This document shows positions 54,771 to 62,627 of a stretch of DNA of 64,000 bases, in pieces; the first letter of the stretch is position 1; every line of letters starts with the position of its first letter. The notes under the pieces are model-generated. The model had not been told where the DNA came from and ran no database searches. It was given only the letters and a program-made list of their open reading frames with translations. The stretch comes from Chitinophagaceae bacterium UBA1953 (GTDB lineage Bacteria > Bacteroidota > Bacteroidia > Chitinophagales > Chitinophagaceae): assembly GCA_002336115.1 (NCBI GenBank), contig DDEN01000031.1:1-64000 (forward strand), in the 5' to 3' direction. Made by a program: the position numbers and the translations under genes.

Positions 54771-55022
54771 AATAACCTGTTATAAACGTTTAAACAACAA
54801 ATAATTATTTTAATGATGCCTACAAGGCTTTAAAAATCCAAAACCCTTACCCAGTAAGGTTTTTGGGAAAAAAAACAATGATGCCCAAGGTTGTTTTTGC
54901 TTTAAAAAATAATAAAAAGATAGTGCCGATTAAAAATTGGCGACTCAAAACAGGTTTAATATTGGTAATAAAAGATGTGTTTTTCACCTTTATTTATAAC
55001 ACATCTGCAACTCTTATTTTTA

Positions 55023-55030
55023 TTACCTTC
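55023..55030 (+). promoter_or_regulatory. -7-like box of uppS
   Basis: TACCTTCG, one mismatch from TAnnTTTG, 18 bp before the ATG at 55049. It supports the shorter start for uppS. Confidence 0.45.
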
Positions 55031-55048
55031 GTGCCCTTAATTTCAGTA

Positions 55049-55801
55049 ATGAGCTCCCTTCGTGAACAATTGGATTTAAAGAATTTACCTCGCCATATTG
55101 CTATTATTATGGATGGTAATGGGCGTTGGGCTAAAGAACAGGGGCAGGATCGTTTGTTTGGGCACTTTCACGGAGTTGAAAGTGTTCGCAATATTGTTGA
55201 AGGCTGCGCCGAACTGGGAGTTGAGTATTTAACACTTTATGCTTTCAGTACCGAAAACTGGGACCGACCTTTAGAAGAAGTGACGGGTTTAATGGAATTA
55301 TTGGTTGATACAATCCGTAAGGAAACAGCAACTCTAAAAAAAAATAACATTAAACTTCATGTAATTGGTGACACCAATATGTTGCCCGATTATGCAAGGA
55401 AGCAATTGCATGAAAGCCTTGATGAGCTGAAGAACAATACCGGGCTTAATCTCATTATGGCATTGAGCTACAGCAGCCGTTGGGAAATTGTAAATGCAAT
55501 TAGAAATATTGCTACGGATGTTAAAGATGGGAAACTGGAACCCTTTGAAATAGAACAGGATACAATTAAAGATTACCTGGCTACACGGGAGTTTCCCGAC
55601 CCTGAGTTAATGATAAGAACCAGCGGAGAATACCGTATCAGCAACTTTTTGCTGTATCAACTGGCGTATGCAGAACTCTATTTTACCAATGTACGCTGGC
55701 CCGATTTCAGGAAAGAAAATCTGTATGAGGCAATTCTTGATTTTCAGGGCCGTGAAAGACGATTTGGGAAAACAGGCGACCAGATGAAGGAAGACGAATA
55801 G
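55049..55801 (+). CDS. uppS: Isoprenyl transferase (undecaprenyl diphosphate synthase)
   Basis: About 250 residues from the ATG at 55049; the open frame extends to 54863, but that part is low-complexity and lies before the -7-like box. The cis-prenyltransferase signature HIAIIMDGNGRWAKEQG with the catalytic Asp and the late RTSGEYRISNFLLYQLAYAE are intact. It makes the C55 lipid carrier for peptidoglycan and surface glycans. It starts the conserved uppS-bamA-ompH block. Confidence 0.94.
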   Translation: MSSLREQLDLKNLPRHIAIIMDGNGRWAKEQGQDRLFGHFHGVESVRNIVEGCAELGVEYLTLYAFSTENWDRPLEEVTGLMELLVDTIRKETATLKKNNIKLHVIGDTNMLPDYARKQLHESLDELKNNTGLNLIMALSYSSRWEIVNAIRNIATDVKDGKLEPFEIEQDTIKDYLATREFPDPELMIRTSGEYRISNFLLYQLAYAELYFTNVRWPDFRKENLYEAILDFQGRERRFGKTGDQMKEDE

Positions 55802-55937
55802 CCGAAACAATCTTAAGATACAGTGAAAACCGTCATTTTAACAAAGAGTTTCAGCAAAACCATTTATTTTGCCGCCCGGCTTACTTAAAAATAACCGGCA
55901 GCCTTTATTATAACTATTTAAACGTAACTGTTTTTTG

Positions 55938-58712
55938 ATGCGCTTGATCAGATATTTTTTACTCCTTTTAACCGTTTGTTTTGGCTTTCAGATAAATACT
56001 TGGGCTCAGCAAACCGATACTTTGCATCCTGTTTCTGTTGATCCTGAACTGGAAGCAATCTTCAATTCAAAAACTCCCAAAGAATACATCATTGCAGGAA
56101 TTGATGTAAGTGGTTCAAAAACGTTCGACTCTTCTTTGCTTGTTTCTATTTCTGGAATTTCTATTGGCGACCATGTTTATCTTCCAGGTGGCGATCTTTT
56201 CAGTAAAGCAATCTCGGCTATCTGGAAGCAACAGTATTTTGATGATGCCACAATTTATATAACAAAGGTTGATGGGAAAGATATTTACATTGAAATAAGT
56301 GTAAAAGAACGTTCACGACTTGGCAATTTCTCGTTTAAAGGCATTAGAAAAAGTGAAGAAGACGATCTGAAAGAAAAAATTGGTCTGTCGCCAAACAAGG
56401 TTATTACCGAAAATCTGCGGCGGACAAGTGTTGAAAAGATTGAAAAGTTTTTTATTGACAAGGGGTTCAGGAAAATTGATGTAAAAATTACAGAAACTAA
56501 AAACGCTGTTAATCCCAATTTCATTGACCTTACATTCAATATTGATAAAGGACAGAAAGTAAAAATTGAGGAAGTCTTTATTTCAGGAAATGAGGCTGTT
56601 TCTGATCTTCAGTTGAAAAAGAAAATGAAGAGCACAAAAGAACGCCTGCGTTTAACACTCAATCCTGAAAATAATAATCCTGTTTATGGTGGTAAGGATA
56701 CTATTACGTTTAAACAATATTTGAAAGAAAGAGGATTTCTTATACCAAGTAAAACGAGAGATTTTCTTGATCCGTGGTTCCGGGTGCGGTTTTCATCTGC
56801 CAAGTTTAATCAGAAGAAGTATCTTGAAGATAAAGAAAAGCTACTTGATTATTACAACTCACTCGGCTATCGTGACGCTGTAATTGAAAATGATACAAAT
56901 TATTATAACAAAAGCGGTAAACTGATTGTAGAGTTGAAGGTAAAAGAGGGCAGGCCCTATTATTTTGGAAATATTACATGGAGAGGAAATACCAAATACA
57001 GCGACTCTTTATTGACCGCTATGCTTGGTATTAAGAAAGGAGATACTTATAACCTTGAAACACTGAATAAGAGATTGGGTAAGCAAATGTCGCAGGAGGG
57101 TGGCGATATCAGCAGTTATTATATGGATGACGGGTACCTGTTTTTCCGTGTTGACCCGGTTGAAACAAGTGTTTATAACGATACAATTGATTACGAAATA
57201 CGTTTTTCCGAAGGGCCGCAGGCAACTATTAAAAACATCAATATTTCGGGCAACGACAAAACAAAAGAATATGTTATCCGTCGTGAATTGCGTACTGTTC
57301 CAGGCGAAAAATTCAGCCGTACAGATATCATCCGCTCGGTTCGTGAATTATCGGCTCTGAATTATTTTAATGCTGAAAAAATCAACCCTAACCCGGTTCC
57401 AAATCCTGATGATGGTACGGTTGATATTAATTATTCACTTGAAGAGAAATCGAGCGATCAGCTTGAACTTAGTGCTGGCTGGGGCGGGTATATCGGATTA
57501 ACGGGTACATTAGGTATTACGTTTAATAACTTCTCAACTAAAAATATTTTCCATAAAGAAGCCTGGCAACCGCTGCCAAGTGGCGATGGTCAGAAGCTTT
57601 CTTTACGTGTACAATCAAACGGGCCATCTTACGGCGCACAAAACTTTTCATTTACCGAGCCGTGGCTTGGAGGAAAAAAACGAAATAACCTTACCGTAAG
57701 TCTGTATCGTACCAGTTTAGCAAATACTTACGATCCAACTACCGGAACATATTCCCGTAAAAAATCCAATGACCAGTATCTCCGTTCATTTGGAGCAACT
57801 GTTTCACTTGGAAAGCAACTGAAATGGCCTGATGATTATTTTAACCTGATTACCTCAATTAACTATACTCAATATAAACTTAAAAATTACCAGATTTTTT
57901 CTGAACTGGATAGTGGTATTTCCCATAATATTAATGTTCGTGTACAACTGATTCGTTCAAGTGTTGACCAGCCTACATTTCCACGTTCGGGTTCAACATT
58001 TTCAGTTACTGCAACATTTACACCACCATGGTCTTTATTCAGAGATATTTCCAAATACAGCGATCCTGCGGAAAAATATCGCCTTGTTGAATATCATAAA
58101 TGGCGTTTGAATTATGAGTGGTATGTGCCTATTGGCAAGCCGATGGGAGCTGAAAAAAACAGGCAGTTTGTGTTGAAAGCTGCTGCCAAGTTTGGATTTC
58201 TGGGCAGATATAATAGAGATATGCCAATTTCTCCATTTGAGCGTTTTCAGTTGGGTGATGCGGGTATGCAGAACAATTTTGGTATTATTGGGTATGATAT
58301 TGTTGCCCACAGAGGTTACCCGGTTTATGACAACTCAAATCCAAAAGTAAATAACCAGAATCAGACATCGGCCAGTAACTTTTTTACCATGTTTAATAAG
58401 TACAGCCTGGAATTAAGGTATCCGTTAAGTACTAATCCAAGCAGTACCATATTTGGTCTGGCATTTTTTGAAGCGGCCAATGGCTGGTACGATCAGAGTG
58501 ATTTAAATTCAACACCAAGCCTTGCAAGCAAATACAAACCTTATAATCCTTTCCAGCTACGTCGTAGTGCAGGATTAGGTATGCGTTTCTTCCTGCCAAT
58601 GTTTGGATTACTTGGATTTGACTATGGTATTGGTTTAGACAGAACTTATCCCGGTGCACGTTTGAGAGATGTCAGTAAGTTTACATTTATGCTGGGATAC
58701 GAACCAGATTAA
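55938..58712 (+). CDS. bamA: Outer membrane protein assembly factor BamA
   Basis: About 924 residues from the ATG at 55938. A signal peptide (to TWAQ) is followed by five POTRA domains (about 40-500; e.g. ITWRGNTKYSDSLLTAMLGIKKGD and ISGNDKTKEYVIRRELRTVPG) and a 16-strand barrel with the late FLPMFGLLGFDYGIGLD motif. It inserts barrel proteins in the outer membrane. It lies 136 bp after uppS and upstream of two skp-like chaperone genes. Confidence 0.95.
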   Translation: MRLIRYFLLLLTVCFGFQINTWAQQTDTLHPVSVDPELEAIFNSKTPKEYIIAGIDVSGSKTFDSSLLVSISGISIGDHVYLPGGDLFSKAISAIWKQQYFDDATIYITKVDGKDIYIEISVKERSRLGNFSFKGIRKSEEDDLKEKIGLSPNKVITENLRRTSVEKIEKFFIDKGFRKIDVKITETKNAVNPNFIDLTFNIDKGQKVKIEEVFISGNEAVSDLQLKKKMKSTKERLRLTLNPENNNPVYGGKDTITFKQYLKERGFLIPSKTRDFLDPWFRVRFSSAKFNQKKYLEDKEKLLDYYNSLGYRDAVIENDTNYYNKSGKLIVELKVKEGRPYYFGNITWRGNTKYSDSLLTAMLGIKKGDTYNLETLNKRLGKQMSQEGGDISSYYMDDGYLFFRVDPVETSVYNDTIDYEIRFSEGPQATIKNINISGNDKTKEYVIRRELRTVPGEKFSRTDIIRSVRELSALNYFNAEKINPNPVPNPDDGTVDINYSLEEKSSDQLELSAGWGGYIGLTGTLGITFNNFSTKNIFHKEAWQPLPSGDGQKLSLRVQSNGPSYGAQNFSFTEPWLGGKKRNNLTVSLYRTSLANTYDPTTGTYSRKKSNDQYLRSFGATVSLGKQLKWPDDYFNLITSINYTQYKLKNYQIFSELDSGISHNINVRVQLIRSSVDQPTFPRSGSTFSVTATFTPPWSLFRDISKYSDPAEKYRLVEYHKWRLNYEWYVPIGKPMGAEKNRQFVLKAAAKFGFLGRYNRDMPISPFERFQLGDAGMQNNFGIIGYDIVAHRGYPVYDNSNPKVNNQNQTSASNFFTMFNKYSLELRYPLSTNPSSTIFGLAFFEAANGWYDQSDLNSTPSLASKYKPYNPFQLRRSAGLGMRFFLPMFGLLGFDYGIGLDRTYPGARLRDVSKFTFMLGYEPD

Positions 58713-58831
58713 TAACTGCTAAAATCAATTTTATATGCAGATGGCAGGAAATAAGTTCCTCTTAACAGGTATTTGTTATGGATGGACTGTTTTTTGCAAT
58801 TACAACTGTACATAAATTAAACTTTACACAC

Positions 58832-59347
58832 ATGAAAAAACTTTTCCTCCTTACGGTTTGCTTTATTTCGCTTGCTTTGGTTTCAAAGGCGCAGCGTTAT
58901 GCCATTATTGATACAAAGTATATTCTGAACAAAATACCTGAATATAAAGATGCCAATAAAAAATTAGAGGAAATGGCTGATGCCTGGCAAAAAGAAATTG
59001 ACCTGATGCAGGCCGACTTGGATAAAATGTATCGTCAGTTAGATGCAGAGAGAGCCATGCTAACCCCCGAACTGCTGAAGAAAAGAGAGGATGAAATTTT
59101 TAACAAAGAAAAGCAGGTGAGGGATTTGCAGAAAAAGCGCTTTGGTTACGAAGGTGACTATTTCCGTAAAAAACAGGAGCTGGTAAAACCCATACAGGAC
59201 AAGGTATTTAATGCTGTTCAGAAACTTGCAACCGACCGGTTGTATGATTTTATTTTGGATAAAAGTGAAGGAATTACCGTTATATTTGCCGACCCAAAAC
59301 TGGATAAAAGCGATGATGTGCTGAAAATATTAGGTGTTAAACTTTAA
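58832..59347 (+). CDS. OmpH/Skp family periplasmic chaperone
   Basis: About 171 residues from the ATG at 58832; an in-frame start at 58778 adds an unneeded extension before the signal peptide. The signal ends near SKAQR. The mature protein begins YAIIDTKYILNKIPEYKDA and continues in a long coiled coil (about 40-120), the tentacle-like arms of Skp. It ferries unfolded outer-membrane proteins to BamA, encoded just upstream. Confidence 0.9.
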   Translation: MKKLFLLTVCFISLALVSKAQRYAIIDTKYILNKIPEYKDANKKLEEMADAWQKEIDLMQADLDKMYRQLDAERAMLTPELLKKREDEIFNKEKQVRDLQKKRFGYEGDYFRKKQELVKPIQDKVFNAVQKLATDRLYDFILDKSEGITVIFADPKLDKSDDVLKILGVKL

Positions 59348-59418
59348 TAAAAGCCATTTGCTGTTGCAACCAAATATGGGAGTAAGTACACTAATAAAAA
59401 CAAAACGTTTAAAGTAAA

Positions 59419-59940
59419 ATGAAAAAAGTTATTCTTCTTGCAGTTATAGCATTCATGGGAACGGCTGTAACAGTAAACGCACAGAAATTTGGCCACATTA
59501 ATACGGGTGAGCTTCTTAGCGTAATGCCTGAAACCAAAAAGGCACAGGAAAAAATGCAGAAACTGCAGGATTCACTGAACGTGGTTTATGCAGATATGAT
59601 TAAAGAGTACAATGAAAAAGACAGCATTATCCGTAAAGATTCAATCAACTGGACTCCGGCAAAAAAAGAAATCAAATTCAAAGAGTTTGGTGATTTAGCT
59701 GAAAGAGTACAACAATACTCTACACAAGCTCAGCAATGGTTGCAAGGTAAAGAACAAGAAGTATATGCACCAGTACAGAAAGCAGCAATTGAAGCTATTC
59801 AAACTGTAGCTAAAACGAATGGTTATACTTATGTATTTACTGCTGAAGCTTTATTGGTGTCTCCTCCTGCTGATGACATCTTACCTTTGGTTAAAAAGTA
59901 TTTGAAAATTGCTGATACCCCAGCTCCGGCTAAGAAATAA
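59419..59940 (+). CDS. OmpH/Skp family periplasmic chaperone (second copy)
   Basis: A 173-residue paralogue of the preceding gene. Signal peptide to VNAQ, mature start FGHINTGELLSVMPETKKA, then a coiled coil and an Ala/Pro/Lys-rich tail. Two consecutive Skp-like genes after bamA are usual in Bacteroidota. A terminator at 59963 closes the block. Confidence 0.9.
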   Translation: MKKVILLAVIAFMGTAVTVNAQKFGHINTGELLSVMPETKKAQEKMQKLQDSLNVVYADMIKEYNEKDSIIRKDSINWTPAKKEIKFKEFGDLAERVQQYSTQAQQWLQGKEQEVYAPVQKAAIEAIQTVAKTNGYTYVFTAEALLVSPPADDILPLVKKYLKIADTPAPAKK

Positions 59941-59962
59941 TTTAATTTATTTAAGTATATCA

Positions 59963-59990
59963 ATCCTCCGTAATTACGGGGGATTTTTTT
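59963..59990 (+). terminator. Terminator after ompH pair
   Basis: ATCCTCCGTAA/TTACGGGGGAT stem followed by TTTTTTT. Confidence 0.85.
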
Positions 59991-60007
59991 ATGTTTAATT
60001 TGCATCT

Positions 60008-60835
60008 ATGCAAAAAGGACCAATCGGCGTATTTGACTCAGGTTATGGCGGGTTAACTGTAATGCAGGAAATAGTGAAGAAACTGCCGCAATACGATTAC
60101 GTGTATTTAGGTGATAATGCCCGTGCGCCGTACGGCACACGCAGTTTTGAAACAGTGTATCGTTATACATTGGAATGTGTGGAATGGTTTTTTAAACAAG
60201 GCTGCCCGCTGGTGATTCTTGCCTGTAACACCGCTTCGGCCAAAGCGTTAAGGACAATTCAGCAAAATGATTTGCCAAAACTCAATGCTGCAAACAGGGT
60301 GCTTGGTGTTATTCGTCCAACGGCTGAAATAATTGGTAAATACAGCAAAACAAAAAAAGTTGGAGTGCTGGCAACAACAGGAACAGTTTTGTCGGAATCA
60401 TATAAAATTGAAATCAATAAATTTTATCCTGATGTGAATGTGTACCAGCAAGCATGCCCGATGCTGGTTCCGCTGATTGAGAACAATGAACATGAAGGCA
60501 AAGGCGCTGATTACTTTGTAAAAGAATATGTTGATGCGTTGAAAAATCAATCAGCCGGTATTGATACAGTTTTGTTAGGCTGCACGCATTACCCCCTGCT
60601 TGCAAATAAAATTCAGCAACAGCTTAATGGAAATGTTCAACTGCTGTCGCAGGGAGAAATAGTGGCTGATAGTCTGGCCGATTACCTGCATCGCCACCCT
60701 GAAATTGAAGAGAGGCTTGCGAAACAGGAACAAAAGCAATTTTTTACCACCGATTCGGCTGATGATTTTAACCGTCATGCCCGCCTGTTTTATGGCGCTG
60801 AAATACAGGCTGCACATATTGAACTTGCCCACTGA
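60008..60835 (+). CDS. murI: Glutamate racemase
   Basis: A 275-residue enzyme that makes D-glutamate for peptidoglycan. The two catalytic cysteines are in ILACNTASAKALR (about 74) and LLGCTHYPLL (about 190); the opening GVFDSGYGGLTVM and GDNARAPYG motifs are typical. A TAATTTG box ends five bases before the ATG, so the transcript may be leaderless. It follows the bamA-ompH block across a terminator. Confidence 0.94.
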   Translation: MQKGPIGVFDSGYGGLTVMQEIVKKLPQYDYVYLGDNARAPYGTRSFETVYRYTLECVEWFFKQGCPLVILACNTASAKALRTIQQNDLPKLNAANRVLGVIRPTAEIIGKYSKTKKVGVLATTGTVLSESYKIEINKFYPDVNVYQQACPMLVPLIENNEHEGKGADYFVKEYVDALKNQSAGIDTVLLGCTHYPLLANKIQQQLNGNVQLLSQGEIVADSLADYLHRHPEIEERLAKQEQKQFFTTDSADDFNRHARLFYGAEIQAAHIELAH

Positions 60836-60893
60836 GCGGATGATTTTCCAGCAATTTTCTTTTTTACGGGCCTCATTTTTGGGCAGTTTCCCT

Positions 60894-60901
60894 TACCTTT
60901 G
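60894..60901 (+). promoter_or_regulatory. -7 box of rpmH
   Basis: TACCTTTG matches TAnnTTTG and gives a leader of about 90 nt with CCGG-based hairpins before rpmH. Confidence 0.55.
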
Positions 60902-60999
60902 CCGTCCTTTCACAAACGGCGGGAAGTGGTGTTCTCTCCGGGTGGCTTGAAATTACCGGCTTCTCACCGGGTATTTTTTAAGAAGTAAAACAAATTATA

Positions 61000-61164
61000 A
61001 TGGCACAAAAACGTACATATCAGCCTTCAAAGCGTCGCAGAAAAACCACACATGGTTTCCGTAAGCGTATGCAGGATGCAAATGGCCGCAAAGTTTTGTC
61101 AAGCCGTCGTGCAAAGGGCCGTCACAAGCTTTCTGTAAGCGATGAGCGTGGCGCTAAGAAATAA
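61000..61164 (+). CDS. rpmH: Ribosomal protein L34
   Basis: A 54-residue, strongly basic protein starting [15 protein letters not shown], followed by THGFRKRM and the usual L34 pattern [14 protein letters not shown]. It is part of the large ribosomal subunit. The ATG is at 61000. A strong terminator separates it from rnpA, its usual partner. Confidence 0.95.
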   Translation: MAQKRTYQPSKRRRKTTHGFRKRMQDANGRKVLSSRRAKGRHKLSVSDERGAKK

Positions 61165-61190
61165 GAAAACATTTTTGAAATGATATTCTA

Positions 61191-61218
61191 AGTCCCGGTT
61201 GATGCCGGGACTTTTTTA
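61191..61218 (+). terminator. Terminator between rpmH and rnpA
   Basis: AGTCCCGG/CCGGGACT 8-bp perfect stem, loop TTGATG, then TTTTTT. Confidence 0.88.
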
Positions 61219-61230
61219 TTTTTACCGAAG

Positions 61231-61641
61231 TTGGAAAGTAAACAACGATATACGCTGGGTAAAACAGAACGGTTGAAAAGCCGCAAGCTGATTGAGCAAT
61301 TGTTCAAAGAAGGGAAATCGTTTTCAGTACAGCCAATTCGTGTTTACTGGATGCTTTCCCCTCCAAACAGCAATACTTCCTATTTGCAATTTGGAGTGGC
61401 AGCAGGTACCAAACATTTTAAACATGCTGTTGACCGTAACCGCATCAAGCGATTGATACGTGAAGCATACAGGCTGCAGAAAATTGAGTTGCAGCTAAAA
61501 CTGAAGGATGCCAATCTTCATCTGAATGTGTTTTTTATTTTTACAGGTAAAGAAGTTCCTGATTATAAACTGGTATTTGAAAAGACAGGGATAGCTTTGC
61601 AGAAATTATCAGAAATCTGTGTGCAGTCAACATCAGCATAA
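61231..61641 (+). CDS. rnpA: Ribonuclease P protein component
   Basis: A 136-residue basic protein with the RNase P signature [21 protein letters not shown] (about 70) and an opening [19 protein letters not shown]. It assists the catalytic RNA in tRNA 5' maturation. The start appears to be a TTG at 61231, because no ATG lies upstream. It comes after rpmH across a strong terminator and overlaps yidD by 23 bp. Confidence 0.93.
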   Translation: MESKQRYTLGKTERLKSRKLIEQLFKEGKSFSVQPIRVYWMLSPPNSNTSYLQFGVAAGTKHFKHAVDRNRIKRLIREAYRLQKIELQLKLKDANLHLNVFFIFTGKEVPDYKLVFEKTGIALQKLSEICVQSTSA

Positions 61642-61885
61642 TAACACAACAAAACACAAGGGCATTAAAACCATCATCAGTTTCCCGTTTATACTGCTGA
61701 TCAGGTTTTACCAATATGTCATCAGCCCGGCTATTGGACCCAAATGCCGCTATACGCCAACCTGCAGCAACTATGCGCTGGAGGCATTTAAAAAATATGG
61801 TCCTATCAAAGGTTTCTGGCTGAGTTTAAAACGCATCAGCCGTTGTCATCCCTGGGGTGGAAGTGGTTACGATCCTGTTCCTTAA
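61619..61885 (+). CDS. yidD: Membrane protein insertion efficiency factor YidD
   Basis: An 88-residue protein with an N-terminal amphipathic/hydrophobic helix and the family signature [19 protein letters not shown] followed by [13 protein letters not shown]. It assists YidC-dependent membrane insertion. The frame opens with a GTG at 61619 inside rnpA, a translationally coupled arrangement also seen elsewhere. Some start uncertainty remains. Confidence 0.92.
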   Translation: MCSQHQHNNTTKHKGIKTIISFPFILLIRFYQYVISPAIGPKCRYTPTCSNYALEAFKKYGPIKGFWLSLKRISRCHPWGGSGYDPVP

Positions 61886-61896
61886 TTTTATTTATT

Positions 61897-62481
61897 ATGT
61901 CAAAAGAAAAAATACGCTGCAGCTGGTGCAGTAAAGATGATTTGTATAAAGATTATCATGACAACGAATGGGGCCAGCCATTGCATGATGACAGGCAATT
62001 GTTTGAACTGCTTTGCCTCGAAGGAGCGCAGGCCGGATTAAGCTGGTACACTGTTTTGCGCAAGCGTGAAAATTACCGCAAGGTTTTTGATGGGTTTGAT
62101 GCAAACAAAATGAGCAGGTACAATGCAAAAAAGATTGAAGCATTGTTACAGGATGAAGGCATTATCAGGAACAAACTGAAAGTAAACGCTTTTGTACAAA
62201 ATGCGAAGGCTTTTATTGCGATACAAAAGGAGTTTGGAAGTTTTGATAAATACATCTGGCAGTTTGTTGGCGGCAAACCAGTGGTGAATGATGTAAAGAG
62301 TTTGGGAAATGTTCCTGTAAAAACTGCTCAATCGGATGCGATGAGTAAAGATTTGCTGAAGAGAGGGTTTAAATTTGTTGGCTCCACAATCTGTTATGCG
62401 TTTATGCAGGCAAGTGGTATGGTGGATGACCATGTAAATGACTGCTGGAAGAAAAAGAAACCCCAGATTCGGAAAGCTTAA
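61897..62481 (+). CDS. tag: DNA-3-methyladenine glycosylase I
   Basis: About 194 residues from the ATG at 61897 (MSKEKIRCSW); an ORF extension to 61843 overlaps yidD. The zinc-binding and base-recognition pattern CSWCSKDDLYKDYHDNEWG and LCLEGAQAGLSWYTVLRKRE match Tag proteins, as does the late GFKFVGSTICYAFMQA and a terminal DDHVNDC. It excises 3-methyladenine from alkylated DNA. Confidence 0.93.
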   Translation: MSKEKIRCSWCSKDDLYKDYHDNEWGQPLHDDRQLFELLCLEGAQAGLSWYTVLRKRENYRKVFDGFDANKMSRYNAKKIEALLQDEGIIRNKLKVNAFVQNAKAFIAIQKEFGSFDKYIWQFVGGKPVVNDVKSLGNVPVKTAQSDAMSKDLLKRGFKFVGSTICYAFMQASGMVDDHVNDCWKKKKPQIRKA

Positions 62482-62627
62482 TACAGATTACTTCTCGCAA
62501 AGCTTGTTTTCTGGCAAGGATAATTGCAACGATAATTCTGCTTGCGAAAAATAAGTGCCTTTTTAAAAAAGTATAGAAGCTTTTTTTTCAACGGCTGGGT
62601 AAGTTTCTTTTTATTGTAAAAGTTCGT

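Noticed and set aside
54783..54792. LacI operator TAAACGTTTA upstream of uppS
   Set aside because: A 10-bp AT-rich palindrome is expected by chance and no carbohydrate gene is nearby.
54863..55048. N-terminal extension of uppS
   Set aside because: Low-complexity, Lys- and Ile-rich, lies before the -7-like box, and uppS homologues begin near 55049.
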